64,000 nucleotides of DNA from Castanea sativa. Lineage: Eukaryota > Streptophyta > Magnoliopsida > Fagales > Fagaceae. The stretch's first letter is position 1. Each line of letters opens with the position of its first letter. Positions 12,427 to 23,361 of the stretch are shown one piece after another. A model generated the notes under the pieces. It saw nothing but the letters and a program-made list of their open reading frames with translations. It ran no database searches and had not been told where the DNA came from. The stretch spans positions 45,881,501 to 45,945,500 of the forward strand of contig NC_134021.1 of NCBI RefSeq assembly GCF_040712315.1. Reading direction: 5' to 3'. Both the position numbers and the translations under genes were made by a program.

Positions 12427-12480
12427 CCTATCTCCAAATACCTAAACACATCTCCTATCTCCAAATACCTAAACACATCT
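12427..12480. repeat. 27-bp perfect tandem duplication
   Basis: Two identical 27-bp units (12427-12453 and 12454-12480), each starting CCTATCTCCAAATACC. Confidence 0.9.
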
Positions 12481-12687
12481 CCATTCTCTTCTCTTACAAA
12501 ATCTTTCCTCTTGGAAAGCAATCTCTACAACTTCTCCAACTATTATAATCTCATATTTTTACTATCCTTAATCTCCATATTTCTCATACTTCCATATATC
12601 ATACATATTACAAATACTACATCTCACAAAACATCTATATCTTTTACAATCTCCACACTTCTTAAGAGATATCAAGTACTCATACTA

Positions 12688-12830
12688 AAAGCTCTTCTCA
12701 TGAAAGGCATGAATTTCTATTACTAAAGCCCTTCTCTTAGAAGGCACCAAGATCTTACATTAAAGCCCTTCTCTTATAAGGCACAAATACTCTATACAAA
12801 AGCCCTTCTCATAGAAGACAATACTATTCA
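12688..12830. repeat. Minisatellite of four 36-37 bp units with a small hairpin
   Basis: Units begin at 12688, 12725, 12762 and 12798 with AAAGC(C/T)CTTCTC. Most contain CTTCT..AGAAG, a short self-complementary core, followed by a variable spacer. Confidence 0.75.
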
Positions 12831-12866
12831 TAACTTCACAACAACTAAAAGGGCATTGTCAAGGGA

Positions 12867-13425
12867 AAAACTCATTTAAGTACATGATAAGAGGGGTAAG
12901 CTTAACCAACCCCTACACACAGCTGGGCATACTCTCTCTCCCTCCAATTGCACCCATTTTTCCCTTTGATCTTGAAATTATCATAGCAAACTGCATCTCT
13001 ACTGCTGGAATCACTTTGCGGGGATATAATCAACTCACTAACGCTATACAGCTGGAGCTACAAAGCATACAAAGATAAGTGATTTTGCTTCCATATCTTT
13101 AAATATACATTATTGAGTACATGATTACTTCACATTTAAATACATATTACTTTATTCCAACTACTATTACAACTATTAACCAAGGCTTAAACTCATTTAA
13201 ATGCATAATAAAAGGGGCAAGCTTAACTAGCCTCTATTGCTGGCATTCTGTTAGAATCCTATCAGCTCACTAATGCAACACAACTGGAGCAATAAACCAT
13301 ATAAAAATAAGTGATTTTGCTTCCATATCTTTAAATTTACTTCATTGAGTACATGATTACTTTAACTTTAAATAAATACTACTTTATCTCAACCGTTATT
13401 ACAACTACTAATCAAAGCTATCATA
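12867..13425. repeat. Imperfect direct repeat, about 320-bp period
   Basis: The block starting 'actcatttaagtacatgata' at about 12867 recurs in diverged form at about 13189. Both copies carry an 'aagtgattttgcttccatat' segment (near 13075 and 13307) and end in AT-rich sequence. This is a diverged tandem duplication within the unidentified repetitive region. Confidence 0.7.
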
Positions 13426-13780
13426 TCAAACACATATTATATATTTATTCAACCATTATCATGATTCTTAGACTTTAGTTTTAATGGTTTTGTAGGCTTA
13501 AAAGTACGCCGGTAGCCGTTGGATCATGTGGCCCAATGTTGAGTTTCGGAACGCAACTCTCCAAACGAACCCAAGTCTAGCAAAATCACCCCTTCAAAGG
13601 ACTACACGTGGCCAAGCAATCGAAAAAGACCTCCGAACATCGGCTAAACCAAATCCTCAGTTTGTCGAAGGAAAGGATGGCTGAGTTTCAACACACCCTC
13701 CCAGCCAACCTGAAGCTAGGACACAAAAAGCATACCAAATGGAAGCCGCCAGATCTAGATTAACAAATGTGCAATCATAC

Positions 13781-14640
13781 ATTGACAAATGTGCAAGTTG
13801 TGTCAAAGTGTATTGCAACATTTGTGTGAGTCCCATAGAATAACCGGTACAAGTCAATTAAAGAAGCATAGTATATGCTTGTTTGCTTTGGATGCTTGTT
13901 TTACTTTTCAATGCAGTGAAACCCAATGGATTCCTCCTAGTGCATTGGCTAAAAAAATCCATATTTTTATTTGTTGGTCCATGAGTCCGTCTGTGGAAGT
14001 TCTCTCACTGCTATGCATTCAAACTATCCGTGTAAGATCCAAGTTCTAACGATGTGAGAAATGTCCAAGCAGGAAAAGGCACATAGATTTTGCTACAGTA
14101 GCTTTTTTTGGGCCTCGAATTTTAGTGGGCTTTCTCATGGCTGTACTATGTTTTTGTTTAGCCCAATGACAGTATGCTCTTCTTTATATCTCTATGACTA
14201 TGAGTACGAGGTCCAGAGAGAGAGAGAGAGAGTGAGTGAAACATAAACAGTGTGCTCTTCTTTATATCTCTATTTATTGGGTCGTTGATTGCTTGGCATA
14301 AAGCAACGCACCTGGTCCCATGGCCATGGGTATCACAGAAAAATATCAACTCCTTTTCAATGAGAAGCACAAACTCAAAAACAAGAATCTTTTTACAAGT
14401 AAAAGCCGAAAAGGCCCACCGTTGAAGTGAAAGAAAAATCTTGCCAATTCATCTTCTATCATCAGTACCATCATCATCCACTCTGCTTCTCATGGGTAAT
14501 CCACTCTAACCAATCAAAATCCAGGAAACTCCATCATAAAGACACTAATAGATAGGCAAGTAGACCACACCATTGCATTGCCTCTCTCTGTTCACATCCT
14601 GCAAAGCAAACTCAACCTCAAAATTAACTCACACACTCTA
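13781..14640. other. Intergenic, distal upstream region of CHLH
   Basis: No gene is supported. A GA microsatellite lies at about 14214-14234. It sits between two copies of a 'tgctcttctttatatctctat' segment (about 14174 and 14252, period 78 bp). Confidence 0.5.
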
Positions 14641-14665
14641 TAGACTCCTACACCACCCATTTTGT

Positions 14666-14671
14666 CACGTG
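14666..14671. promoter_or_regulatory. G-box CACGTG upstream of CHLH
   Basis: A palindromic CACGTG lies 234 bp before the CHLH start codon and about 65 bp before a TATA-like 'aaaaatataaag' (14733-14744). G-boxes bind bZIP and bHLH factors such as HY5 and PIFs, and chlorophyll genes are typically light-regulated through them. Position and motif are seen; the regulatory role is inferred. Confidence 0.5.
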
Positions 14672-14904
14672 TTCCTCACTCCACCACTAACCATAAAAAC
14701 CAACTATTTCATTTCTCAACACCTTTACACACAAAAATATAAAGCCAGGACCTTAGCCTTCCTAAGAAAAGAAAAAATACAGAAAGAAGAGGATGAAACA
14801 CTGAATTCGAAACTAAAGCACAGACCACTCCCTTCCTCTCTCTCTTTTATCTCCACTATCATTTACAGACACTGAGAGTGAAACCCTTTACTCAATTTTC
14901 TTAA

Positions 14905-17900
14905 ATGGCTTCTTTAGTCTCTTCACCATTTACGTTACCAACCTCCAAAGCTGACCACCTTTCTTCTCTCTCTACAAAGCATTACTTTCTTCACTCTTTC
15001 CTCCCCAAGAAACCCCACCAAACCAACCCATCAAAGTCCTCCATTTTAAAAGTAAAATGTGCAGCAATTGGCAATGGCCTATTCACGCAAACCAGCCCAG
15101 AAGTTCGTAGAATTGTCCCAGACAACAAACAGGGTCTCCCTACAGTCAAAATTGTCTATGTAGTCTTAGAAGCACAATACCAATCATCACTCACAGCCGC
15201 AGTCCAGGCTCTCAACCAAAACCAGAGGAACGCTTCCTTTCAAGTCGTTGGTTACTTGGTTGAAGAGCTTCGTGATGAATCAACATATAAAGCCTTCTGT
15301 AAAGACCTTGAGGATGCCAATATCTTTATTGGGTCTTTGATTTTTGTTGAGGAGCTTGCCTTGAAGGTTAAGGATGCTGTGGAGAAAGAAAGGGAAAGAC
15401 TTGATGCAGTGTTGGTGTTTCCTTCAATGCCTGAGGTAATGAGACTCAACAAGCTGGGGTCTTTCAGTATGTCACAGCTGGGACAGTCAAAGAGCCCCTT
15501 TTTCCAGCTCTTTAAGAGGAAGAAGCAGTCTGCTGGGTTTGCAGACAGTATGTTAAAGCTTGTAAGGACTTTGCCTAAGGTTTTGAAATATTTGCCTAGT
15601 GATAAGGCTCAGGATGCTAGGCTTTATATACTTAGTTTGCAGTTTTGGCTAGGAGGCTCACCGGATAATCTGCAGAATTTCTTGAAAATGATTTCTGGGT
15701 CTTATGTGCCTGCCCTGAAGGGGATCAAGATTGAGTATTCGGACCCGGTTTTATATTTGGATAGTGGGGTTTGGCATCCTTTGGCTCCTTGTATGTATGA
15801 GGATGTGAAGGAGTATTTGAATTGGTATGGTACTAGAAAGGATGCTAATGAGAAGCTTAAGGGTCCAAATGCACCAATTGTTGGTCTGATTTTGCAGCGA
15901 AGTCACATTGTTACTGGGGATGAGAGTCACTATGTGGCTGTGATTATGGAATTGGAGGCAAGAGGGGCTAAAGTGATTCCAATTTTCGCTGGTGGGCTTG
16001 ACTTTTCAGGGCCTGTGGAGAGGTATTTGATTGATCCTATCACGAAGAAGCCGTTTGTGCATTCAGTGATATCACTTACTGGTTTTGCACTTGTCGGGGG
16101 GCCAGCCAGGCAGGATCATCCCAGGGCTGTTGAGGCACTGAGGAAGCTTGATGTGCCTTATCTTGTTGCATTGCCTCTGGTATTTCAGACAACTGAGGAA
16201 TGGTTGAATAGTACTTTGGGGCTTCACCCAATTCAGGTAGCTTTGCAAGTTGCTCTGCCAGAGCTAGATGGAGGCATGGAGCCCATTGTTTTTGCCGGTC
16301 GGGATCCTAGAACAGGCAAATATATCTTCCTTATCAATTATTTCTATTGTTGTTAGAACTTCATTTTATTGTTATTGCTTTTATAGTCTGATTATAGTTA
16401 AGTCATCACCTTGGAAATACTCTCAGAAAAAAACCAAAAGCAAGTTTTGGTTTTTAAATCAAGTGTAGTATTTACTTCTGAAAACAAGTACACACTCAGA
16501 CCCACTCTAGCCATAAATTACATTTTATTTTAAATGGTTTTATTACGCGAGCTGAAGTAGTTTTATAGCTGCCTTGTCTTGTTTCAATTTGACTCAGTAC
16601 ACTCTATCTCAGATGCCCTCTTTCTTAAGGGTTAATTAACGGTGTAATGTGATTGCAGGAAAATCACATGCTCTTCACAAGAGGGTGGAGCAACTTTGTA
16701 CTAGAGCAATCAGATGGGGTGAATTGAAGAGGAAATCAAAGGTATATTTTCATTTGTGCTAAATACTCTCTCCCAATAAATAGTGTTTTCCTAGATAGCT
16801 TATGGTAACTTTATTATTATTTTCCCTTTTACAATATGATTTGCAAATACTAGAAAACCTAAGTCAGCTTTAAAGAGTTCCAGCCTCAGAAAAGCTTCTA
16901 TGTGTAGTAGTGACTAACACAGAATTGTTTGTGTTTCAAAATTTTGAAATCAAAATTACAAATGACTTTGGAGAAAAGTGTTGAAAATAATTATGAGGAT
17001 GTTGACTTACCAATTAAGAATACTAAGAGTTATTGATGTAATGATGTTGCTCTAGACCTTTGTATCCGACTAGCTTATTTTCTAATCCATATTTGCTAAT
17101 AATTTAGCTTATTCATGGGTGTATGTTCACCAATATATATATATATATATATGAATTGGCCGTGATGCTTAGTATTTTAGAGCATGATTTGGATGTTGAC
17201 AATAATGAGAAGGATTAAAATGCCTTTTATTCTGAACTTTGTCATTACCTAGAATCCAAGTAGTTTCAGTGGACATGTTGAAGATTCCTATTTCATTTAC
17301 CTCATCTGTTTCACATTGTAGAAAATCCTTGACTGTTAGTTGTTTTGCTTAGAAACTGTACTTCATGATCTGTATTTGATTTGTAATTTGAAACTTCATT
17401 CCTTAAGTGATGTTCTGTCTTTTCTTTTCTGTAGAGAATGTACTTAAAGGCAATTAGATTTTTGTTTTCCTGAGCTTATTTTGATAAATACATGCACTGA
17501 TGCAGGCAGAGAAGAAGCTAGCAATCACAGTCTTAAGTGATGTTCTGTCTTTTCTTTTCTGTAGAGAATGTACTTAAAGGCAATTAGATTTTTGTTTTCC
17601 TGAGCTTATTTTGATAAATACATGCACTGATGCAGGCAGAGAAGAAGCTAGCAATCACAGTCTTCAGTTTCCCTCCTGACAAAGGAAATGTGGGAACAGC
17701 AGCCTACCTTAATGTCTTTTCATCCATCTACTCAGTTCTAAAAGAACTCCACAGGGATGGTTACAATGTTGAGGGCCTACCAGAGACTTCAGAAGCCTTG
17801 ATTGAAGATGTAATTCATGACAAAGAAGCTCAATTCAGCAGCCCAAATCTGAACATTGCTTACAAAATGGGCGTCCGTGAATACCAAAGCTTAACTCCCT

Positions 17901-20810
17901 ATGCCACAGCATTGGAGGAAAACTGGGGAAAACCTCCTGGGAATCTAAACTCTGATGGAGAGAGTCTATTGGTATATGGTAAACAGTATGGTAATGTATT
18001 CATTGGGGTTCAGCCCACATTTGGCTACGAGGGTGACCCGATGCGGCTGTTGTTCTCCAAATCAGCTAGCCCACATCATGGCTTTGCAGCATATTACTCT
18101 TTTGTTGAGAAAATTTTCAAAGCTGATGCTGTTCTTCACTTTGGCACTCATGGATCACTTGAATTCATGCCTGGAAAACAGGTTGGAATGAGTGATGTCT
18201 GCTACCCTGACAGTCTGATTGGGAATATTCCCAATATCTATTACTATGCAGCTAATAACCCATCTGAAGCAACAATAGCAAAGCGCCGGAGCTATGCCAA
18301 TACCATCAGCTATCTAACTCCCCCGGCAGAAAATGCTGGGCTATACAAGGGGCTTAAGCAGTTAAGTGAGCTCATCTCCTCATATCAATCCCTTAAAGAC
18401 ACTGGCCGTGGGCCACAAATTGTGAGCTCTATCATCAGCACGGCTAAACAATGTAATCTTGACAAGGATGTGAAATTCCCTGATGAGGGAGAGGCAATCT
18501 CAGCAAATGAAAGAGATCTTGTGGTTGGAAAGGTATATTCCAAGATCATGGAGATTGAATCCCGCCTTTTGCCTTGTGGGCTCCATGTCATTGGTGAGCC
18601 TCCATCAGCCATGGAAGCAGTTGCAACTCTGGTTAACATTGCTGCGCTAAACCGTCCTGAAGATGGAATTTCATCACTCCCAGATATACTAGCTGAGACT
18701 GTAGGAAGAGATATAGAGGAAGTCTATAGAGGGAGTGACAAAGGAATTTTGAAGGATGTAGAGCTTCTTCGGCAAATAACTGAGGCATCACGTGGAGCAA
18801 TTACTTCCTTTGTTGAGAAAACAACCAATAAGAAGGGCCAAGTTGTGGATGTAGCTGATAAACTGAGTTCGATCCTTGGGTTTGGCATAAATGAACCATG
18901 GATTCAGTACTTGTCTAACACAAAATTTTACAGGGCTGATAGGGAAAAACTTAGAACATTGTTTCAGTTTTTAGGAGAGTGTTTAAAGCTGGTTGTGGCT
19001 GATAATGAGTTGGGGAGTTTGAAACAAGCATTAGAGGGAAAATATGTGCTTCCAGGGCCTGGTGGTGACCCAATTAGAAACCCAAAAGTATTGCCAACAG
19101 GAAAGAATATTCATGCACTTGATCCACAATCTATTCCCACAACAGCAGCAATGCAGAGTGCAAAAATTGTGGTGGAGAGGTTGATAGAGAGGCAGAAGGC
19201 TGACAATGGGGGAAAGTATCCTGAGACAGTAGCACTTGTATTGTGGGGAACAGATAATATTAAGACCTATGGTGAGTCCTTGGCTCAGGTCTTGTGGATG
19301 GTTGGTGTGATGCCAATTGCTGATTCATTAGGTCGAGTGAACCGGGTGGAGCCAGTAAGCCTTGAAGAGCTTGGAAGGCCTAGGATTGATGTCGTTGTTA
19401 ATTGCTCTGGAGTGTTCAGAGATCTCTTTATCAATCAGGTATAAATCCTAATCATCATTCCCATTCGTGTAGATTCTAACATTAAATGATATAAGAAGGG
19501 TCATATGGAGTGCCAGGTATACCTCAATAATTGTAGAATTATAGTTTTTGTGAACTAATATGCTGTGAATCAGGATTTTTAATCTTAATTCTTACATAAG
19601 GTAAGAGATATCAATTTACAATTCTTAGTATTTTGATTATATTTTCTAAACAGTGCCATTTAGGTATGATTTTAAATTCTGCAGCACTGTAATTCATGTC
19701 CTAACTTGAAATCAAAACCTTGAATGAAGGGGTATCACCTATTTCTATCAAGACATTATGTTCTTCTCATTCTCTCCCCCCTCCTTTTTTGAACTGCGTT
19801 TTACCATTTCCTGGCAGTCCTGCTAATGAAATTTTCATCAAAATTCTTTATTTTCTTCACAGATGAATCTCCTGGACCGGGCAGTAAAGATGGTAGCTGA
19901 ACTAGATGAGCCAGAAGACCAAAACTATGTGAGGAAGCATGCTCTAGAACAAGCCAAAACCCTTGGGATTGGTGTTCGGGAAGCTGCAACTCGGGTTTTC
20001 TCCAATGCCTCAGGGTCCTACTCCTCGAACATAAATCTTGCTGTGGAGAATTCTTCGTGGAATGACGAGAAGCAGCTTCAAGACATGTACTTGAGCCGAA
20101 AGTCTTTTGCTTTTGATAGTGATGCCCCTGGTGTAGGCATGACTGAGAAAAGAAAAGTTTTTGAGATGGCTCTAAGCACAGCTGATGCCACATTCCAAAA
20201 CCTTGATTCTTCAGAGATCTCACTCACTGATGTGAGTCACTACTTTGACTCAGACCCAACTAATCTAGTACAGAACCTGAGGAAGGATGGGAAGAAGCCT
20301 AGTGCATATGTTGCCGACACCACCACAGCTAATGCTCAGGTGAGACATAGAATCTTAATTTATTTCTTATGATGTAAAAACCATAACTAGACCAAGTGAT
20401 ACCATTAATTGTATTGGTTTCTTGAATTGCAGGTACGTACCCTTTCTGAGACTGTGCGTCTTGATGCGCGGACAAAGTTGTTGAACCCCAAGTGGTATGA
20501 AGGAATGATGGCTAGTGGATACGAGGGTGTTCGTGAAATTGAGAAAAGGCTTACTAATACAGTTGGGTGGAGTGCAACTTCTGGCCAAGTTGATAATTGG
20601 GTGTATGAAGAGGCCAACTCGACTTTCATTCAGGATGAGGATATGTTGAACAGGCTAATGAGCAAAAATCCAAATTCCTTCAGGAAGTTGGTTCAAACTT
20701 TCTTGGAGGCCAATGGACGCGGGTACTGGGAGACCTCTGAACAGAACATTGAGAGATTAAGGCAGTTGTACTCAGAAGTGGAAGACAAGATTGAAGGGAT
20801 TGATAGGTGA
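14905..20810 (+). CDS. CHLH: Magnesium-chelatase subunit H, chloroplast precursor
   Basis: CHLH is the large porphyrin-binding subunit that, with CHLI and CHLD and ATP, inserts Mg2+ into protoporphyrin IX at the start of the chlorophyll branch. It is also known as GUN5 in plastid signalling. Exons: 14905-16315, 16659-16741, 17636-19438, 19863-20339 and 20433-20810; together 4152 nt, 1383 aa, matching the roughly 1380-aa family length with no internal stop. Residues 1 to about 50 are Ser/Lys-rich, as in a plastid transit peptide. The conserved [10 protein letters not shown] begins at about residue 666, and '[14 protein letters not shown]' lies in exon 3. Intron 1 starts with GC rather than GT (AACAG|GC). 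Intron 2 (16742-17635) ends in a 130-bp tandem duplication, so two acceptors exist; only the second keeps the frame. A three-codon upstream ORF (ATG 14793) may lie in the leader. Expression is probably light-responsive. Identification is certain; exon ends rest on splice sites and family alignment from memory. Confidence 0.97.
16316..16658 (+). other. CHLH intron 1, GC-AG type
   Basis: Joining 16315 to 16659 restores the conserved '[18 protein letters not shown]'. The donor is AACAG|GCAAAT and the acceptor GATTGCAG|GA. No GT donor nearby preserves the reading frame. GC-AG introns are a known minority class in plants. Confidence 0.85.
17132..17153. repeat. (TA)n microsatellite in CHLH intron 2
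   Basis: About ten TA units within the intron; no evident role. Confidence 0.8.
17402..17664 (+). repeat. 130-bp tandem duplication across the CHLH intron 2 / exon 3 junction
   Basis: The segment from CTTAAGTGATG (17402) to CACAGTCTT (17534) recurs without visible change at 17532-17664. Each copy includes the polypyrimidine stretch, the acceptor TGATGCAG and the first 29 coding bases of exon 3. Splicing to the first acceptor (exon from 17506) reads '[16 protein letters not shown]' and soon meets TAA. Splicing to the second (17636) gives the conserved '[17 protein letters not shown]'. Confidence 0.95.
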
Positions 20811-23361
20811 ACTGCAAATCAACTGTGAGAAAGTTTGTAAAGTGCAAATACCAAAAACACTGATAATTTCCTTGACTTTCTCTCTCTGTAGGGTACATTG
20901 CTGTAATTTTGCAGAATGTATGTAATGTGAATTTGTTTATCCATTGCCCAGAGTAATTTAATTCATTTTCGGGGATACAGCCTTCTGTTTGCTGTTGCTA
21001 TTGCCTTTACATTATAAGTTAGTGACAACAAATACTTTGTCATTATCATTATAATATTGTCATTTCTCATGGGTCTATAAATCCTGAATAGTTAGAATAA
21101 GTGTTAGCATCAGACTAGTACAAAAAAAGGTGTTAAACCAGAATTTAAAAAATGAGGCTAGAGTATCACATACCAGAAATATATAAATTCTTGTAATTTC
21201 TGCCACAAGGTCAGTTGATAATTGATATGATCTAAGCACTGGATATCTGAATTCCTAACAAGTCTTCACCCCTCCTATACGAAGATAATTTGAGAACATT
21301 AAGACAATAGCCACAAGCATAGGCTCTTCAACTATGCTAGGGTTTTGGTAGTGAAGGAAAGAGGGAAAAAAGAATGGAAAAATGCCATTAAGCTGTTGAC
21401 GGGGGTATTTTATGAGCGAAATTACAATGTTGGTCATTTAAGTTTACCTTATATGCACAATTAGTCTCTCAAGTTTTAAAACTAAGTTGTATTAGTACTT
21501 TACTAATTGCCGTTAATGGTGTTACTTATATGATTAACGGAACAATGATTTGTCATTTTTTTTTTTTTTAATGAGATGGTCATTTTATGTTGGTGAAATA
21601 TTATTTTCACTGAGTGAGGTAGCATCAAGGGAACAATGAAACAATATATATATATATATATATAAAACATAATATAATATAATATAATATAATATAAACC
21701 TGGGGGTTAAGTTGATATGGTTGCATTTTAAGTACCCAATGGTACCAACCCATATTTATGGAGACAAAAAGTAAATTTTTTACCTACTATTTTTTTGTCT
21801 TCTTCTAAAGCTCGAATTGTGTTGGGAAATATAGCATAGAATATTTCTCCTGTCTCTTCAGACTGATTGTGTTTAGAAAATAGAAATGGTCTTATAACCT
21901 AATAATATTTCTCCTCCCATCTAAAGAGGAGGATAATGGTTCAACCCATCATAGTGATTAGTGATATTGATCAAGATAATTGATTCTTCCATCCCTTGTT
22001 CTGAAAAAAAAAAATTAAATTGTTATAAGAGAGGTAATAGGAAAAAGAAGTGACCAGAGCAGTTTGGTAGGATAATTTGAACTAGAGATATGAAGAAATT
22101 TAGGAGAAATCACTTCTTTCAGGCCACACAAAGAAATTTATTCAAAACAGAAACTTAGTGCAGATTACAAGCATCAAGAGATGCAACCAGACGGCAACAG
22201 GCTACAAACGACTTCAAAATTACAGCGGAAACTTTTAAGAACTTAAATAAATAAATAAAAAAAAAAAAAGAAGAAGAAAAGAGAGAGAGAGGGTAATAAG
22301 CTAATATCAATAATGCTATTACATTAGTGTTATGAGTCGGCAAATCTTCTAATTCAATTAAAGAATCTTAACCAATTCTTGAGTGAAAGGACCTTGCATC
22401 TGACATCAATGACAATATGTTTATATACAGGATCTTCATCTATGATCCTCGCATAATGCTGTCTAGCATTCCTTTTCAAATTTAAATGTAATACGGGTCC
22501 CACATTTGAAATCTATCAAAAGAACAAGCGAGTTAGGGGGACAAAAATTAATATGAAAGAGTCTATGCAGGGGACCATTCACAATTAAATCTCGAGGGAC
22601 CAAGCTTTTCTCCTCAAACTTCTTTTCATCGCTACATGACAGATCAGACCAATTTTGCTTTTTCTTCCCATTACTTCTTTTAACTGAAATTGGTAATCAT
22701 TTTCATCAATCATAGACATATTTACTTCAAGAAGGCTTCTCCTTGCATTAACAATACATCTCTAATCTCTTAATAAACGCTGCGTTACAGCCTTTTACAG
22801 TCTATGCAACCTCCTTTTTATTTTTTTATTATTATTTTTGGCAGTAGCCAGTAGGCCAGCTATGGAGGCGAGGTTTAGAAAACAATTCAACAAGACCTTC
22901 ATGTCATAATTACAAGGTTAGGTAAATTGAAGATTCATTGTTATACCGTGCAACTCTCAACTTTTCATTATATTTCCTTATTGAAAACACAAAGTCATTC
23001 AAGCAAGATCCAATGTAGCCTTTACAAAAAATCTTAACCATTCAATCAAACAATAATTGTCAATGTTAAATACAATTCTCTTTTCATATATTCATGAGCA
23101 AAAAGAAAAAAAGATTACATTTTTCTGTGGAGGGAATCTCCAATCATTAATGAATCATACAAGGTAAATCTACAAAAATGGAAAGAAGAAAAAGAAAAAG
23201 AAAAAAAAAGAACGAAAAACCCTCCCCCCCCCCCCCCCCCTCCCTCAATAAAAAATACAAGGAAAAAAAAAAAAAGATACAGTTTGGTAAAACTGTTGAC
23301 AAAAGTGGAACATGTTTCTTGCTTCCTCTCTCTTGCTGTTGTTTCTAGTATCACATTACCT
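20811..23361. other. Intergenic between convergent CHLH and STELLO
   Basis: The 2.5-kb region between two 3' ends contains the CHLH 3' UTR (probably to about 20960) and AT-rich DNA with no coding support. Low-complexity tracts include (TA)n at 21642-21662, an ATAAT pentamer run at about 21669-21697 and a C-run of about 18 near 23223-23240. A segment near 21400-21560 ('tggtcatttaagtttacc...attaacggaac') resembles generic plant repeats, but no ends were found. Confidence 0.5.

Larger units (their letters stand above)
10400..13780. other. Unidentified repetitive, probably transposon-derived DNA
   Basis: About 3.4 kb of AT- and C-rich sequence with no recognisable protein, lying between the LINE and the CHLH upstream region. 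It contains a strong hairpin (11592-11627), a C-tract near 11918-11928, a 27-bp perfect doublet, a four-copy hairpin minisatellite and a pair of about 320-bp imperfect direct repeats. This pattern suggests a long LTR or a non-coding retrotransposon body. I could not find matching termini or a target-site duplication. Confidence 0.4.

Noticed and set aside
12342..12726. Plus-strand frames rich in Ser, Leu and Ile
   Set aside because: They are translations of tandem repeats in the unclassified block, with no conserved domain.
12688..12830. Regularly spaced repeats that could suggest a CRISPR array
   Set aside because: The repeats are imperfect, the spacers related, the units only four, and the genome is a plant.
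14573..14875. A 100-codon frame just upstream of CHLH
   Set aside because: Its composition is that of translated leader and promoter DNA, it lacks conserved motifs, and most of it probably precedes the transcription start.
17506..17534. First copy of the exon 3 start as a real CHLH exon
   Set aside because: It has no donor after it, and reading on meets TAA; only the second copy continues into the conserved protein.
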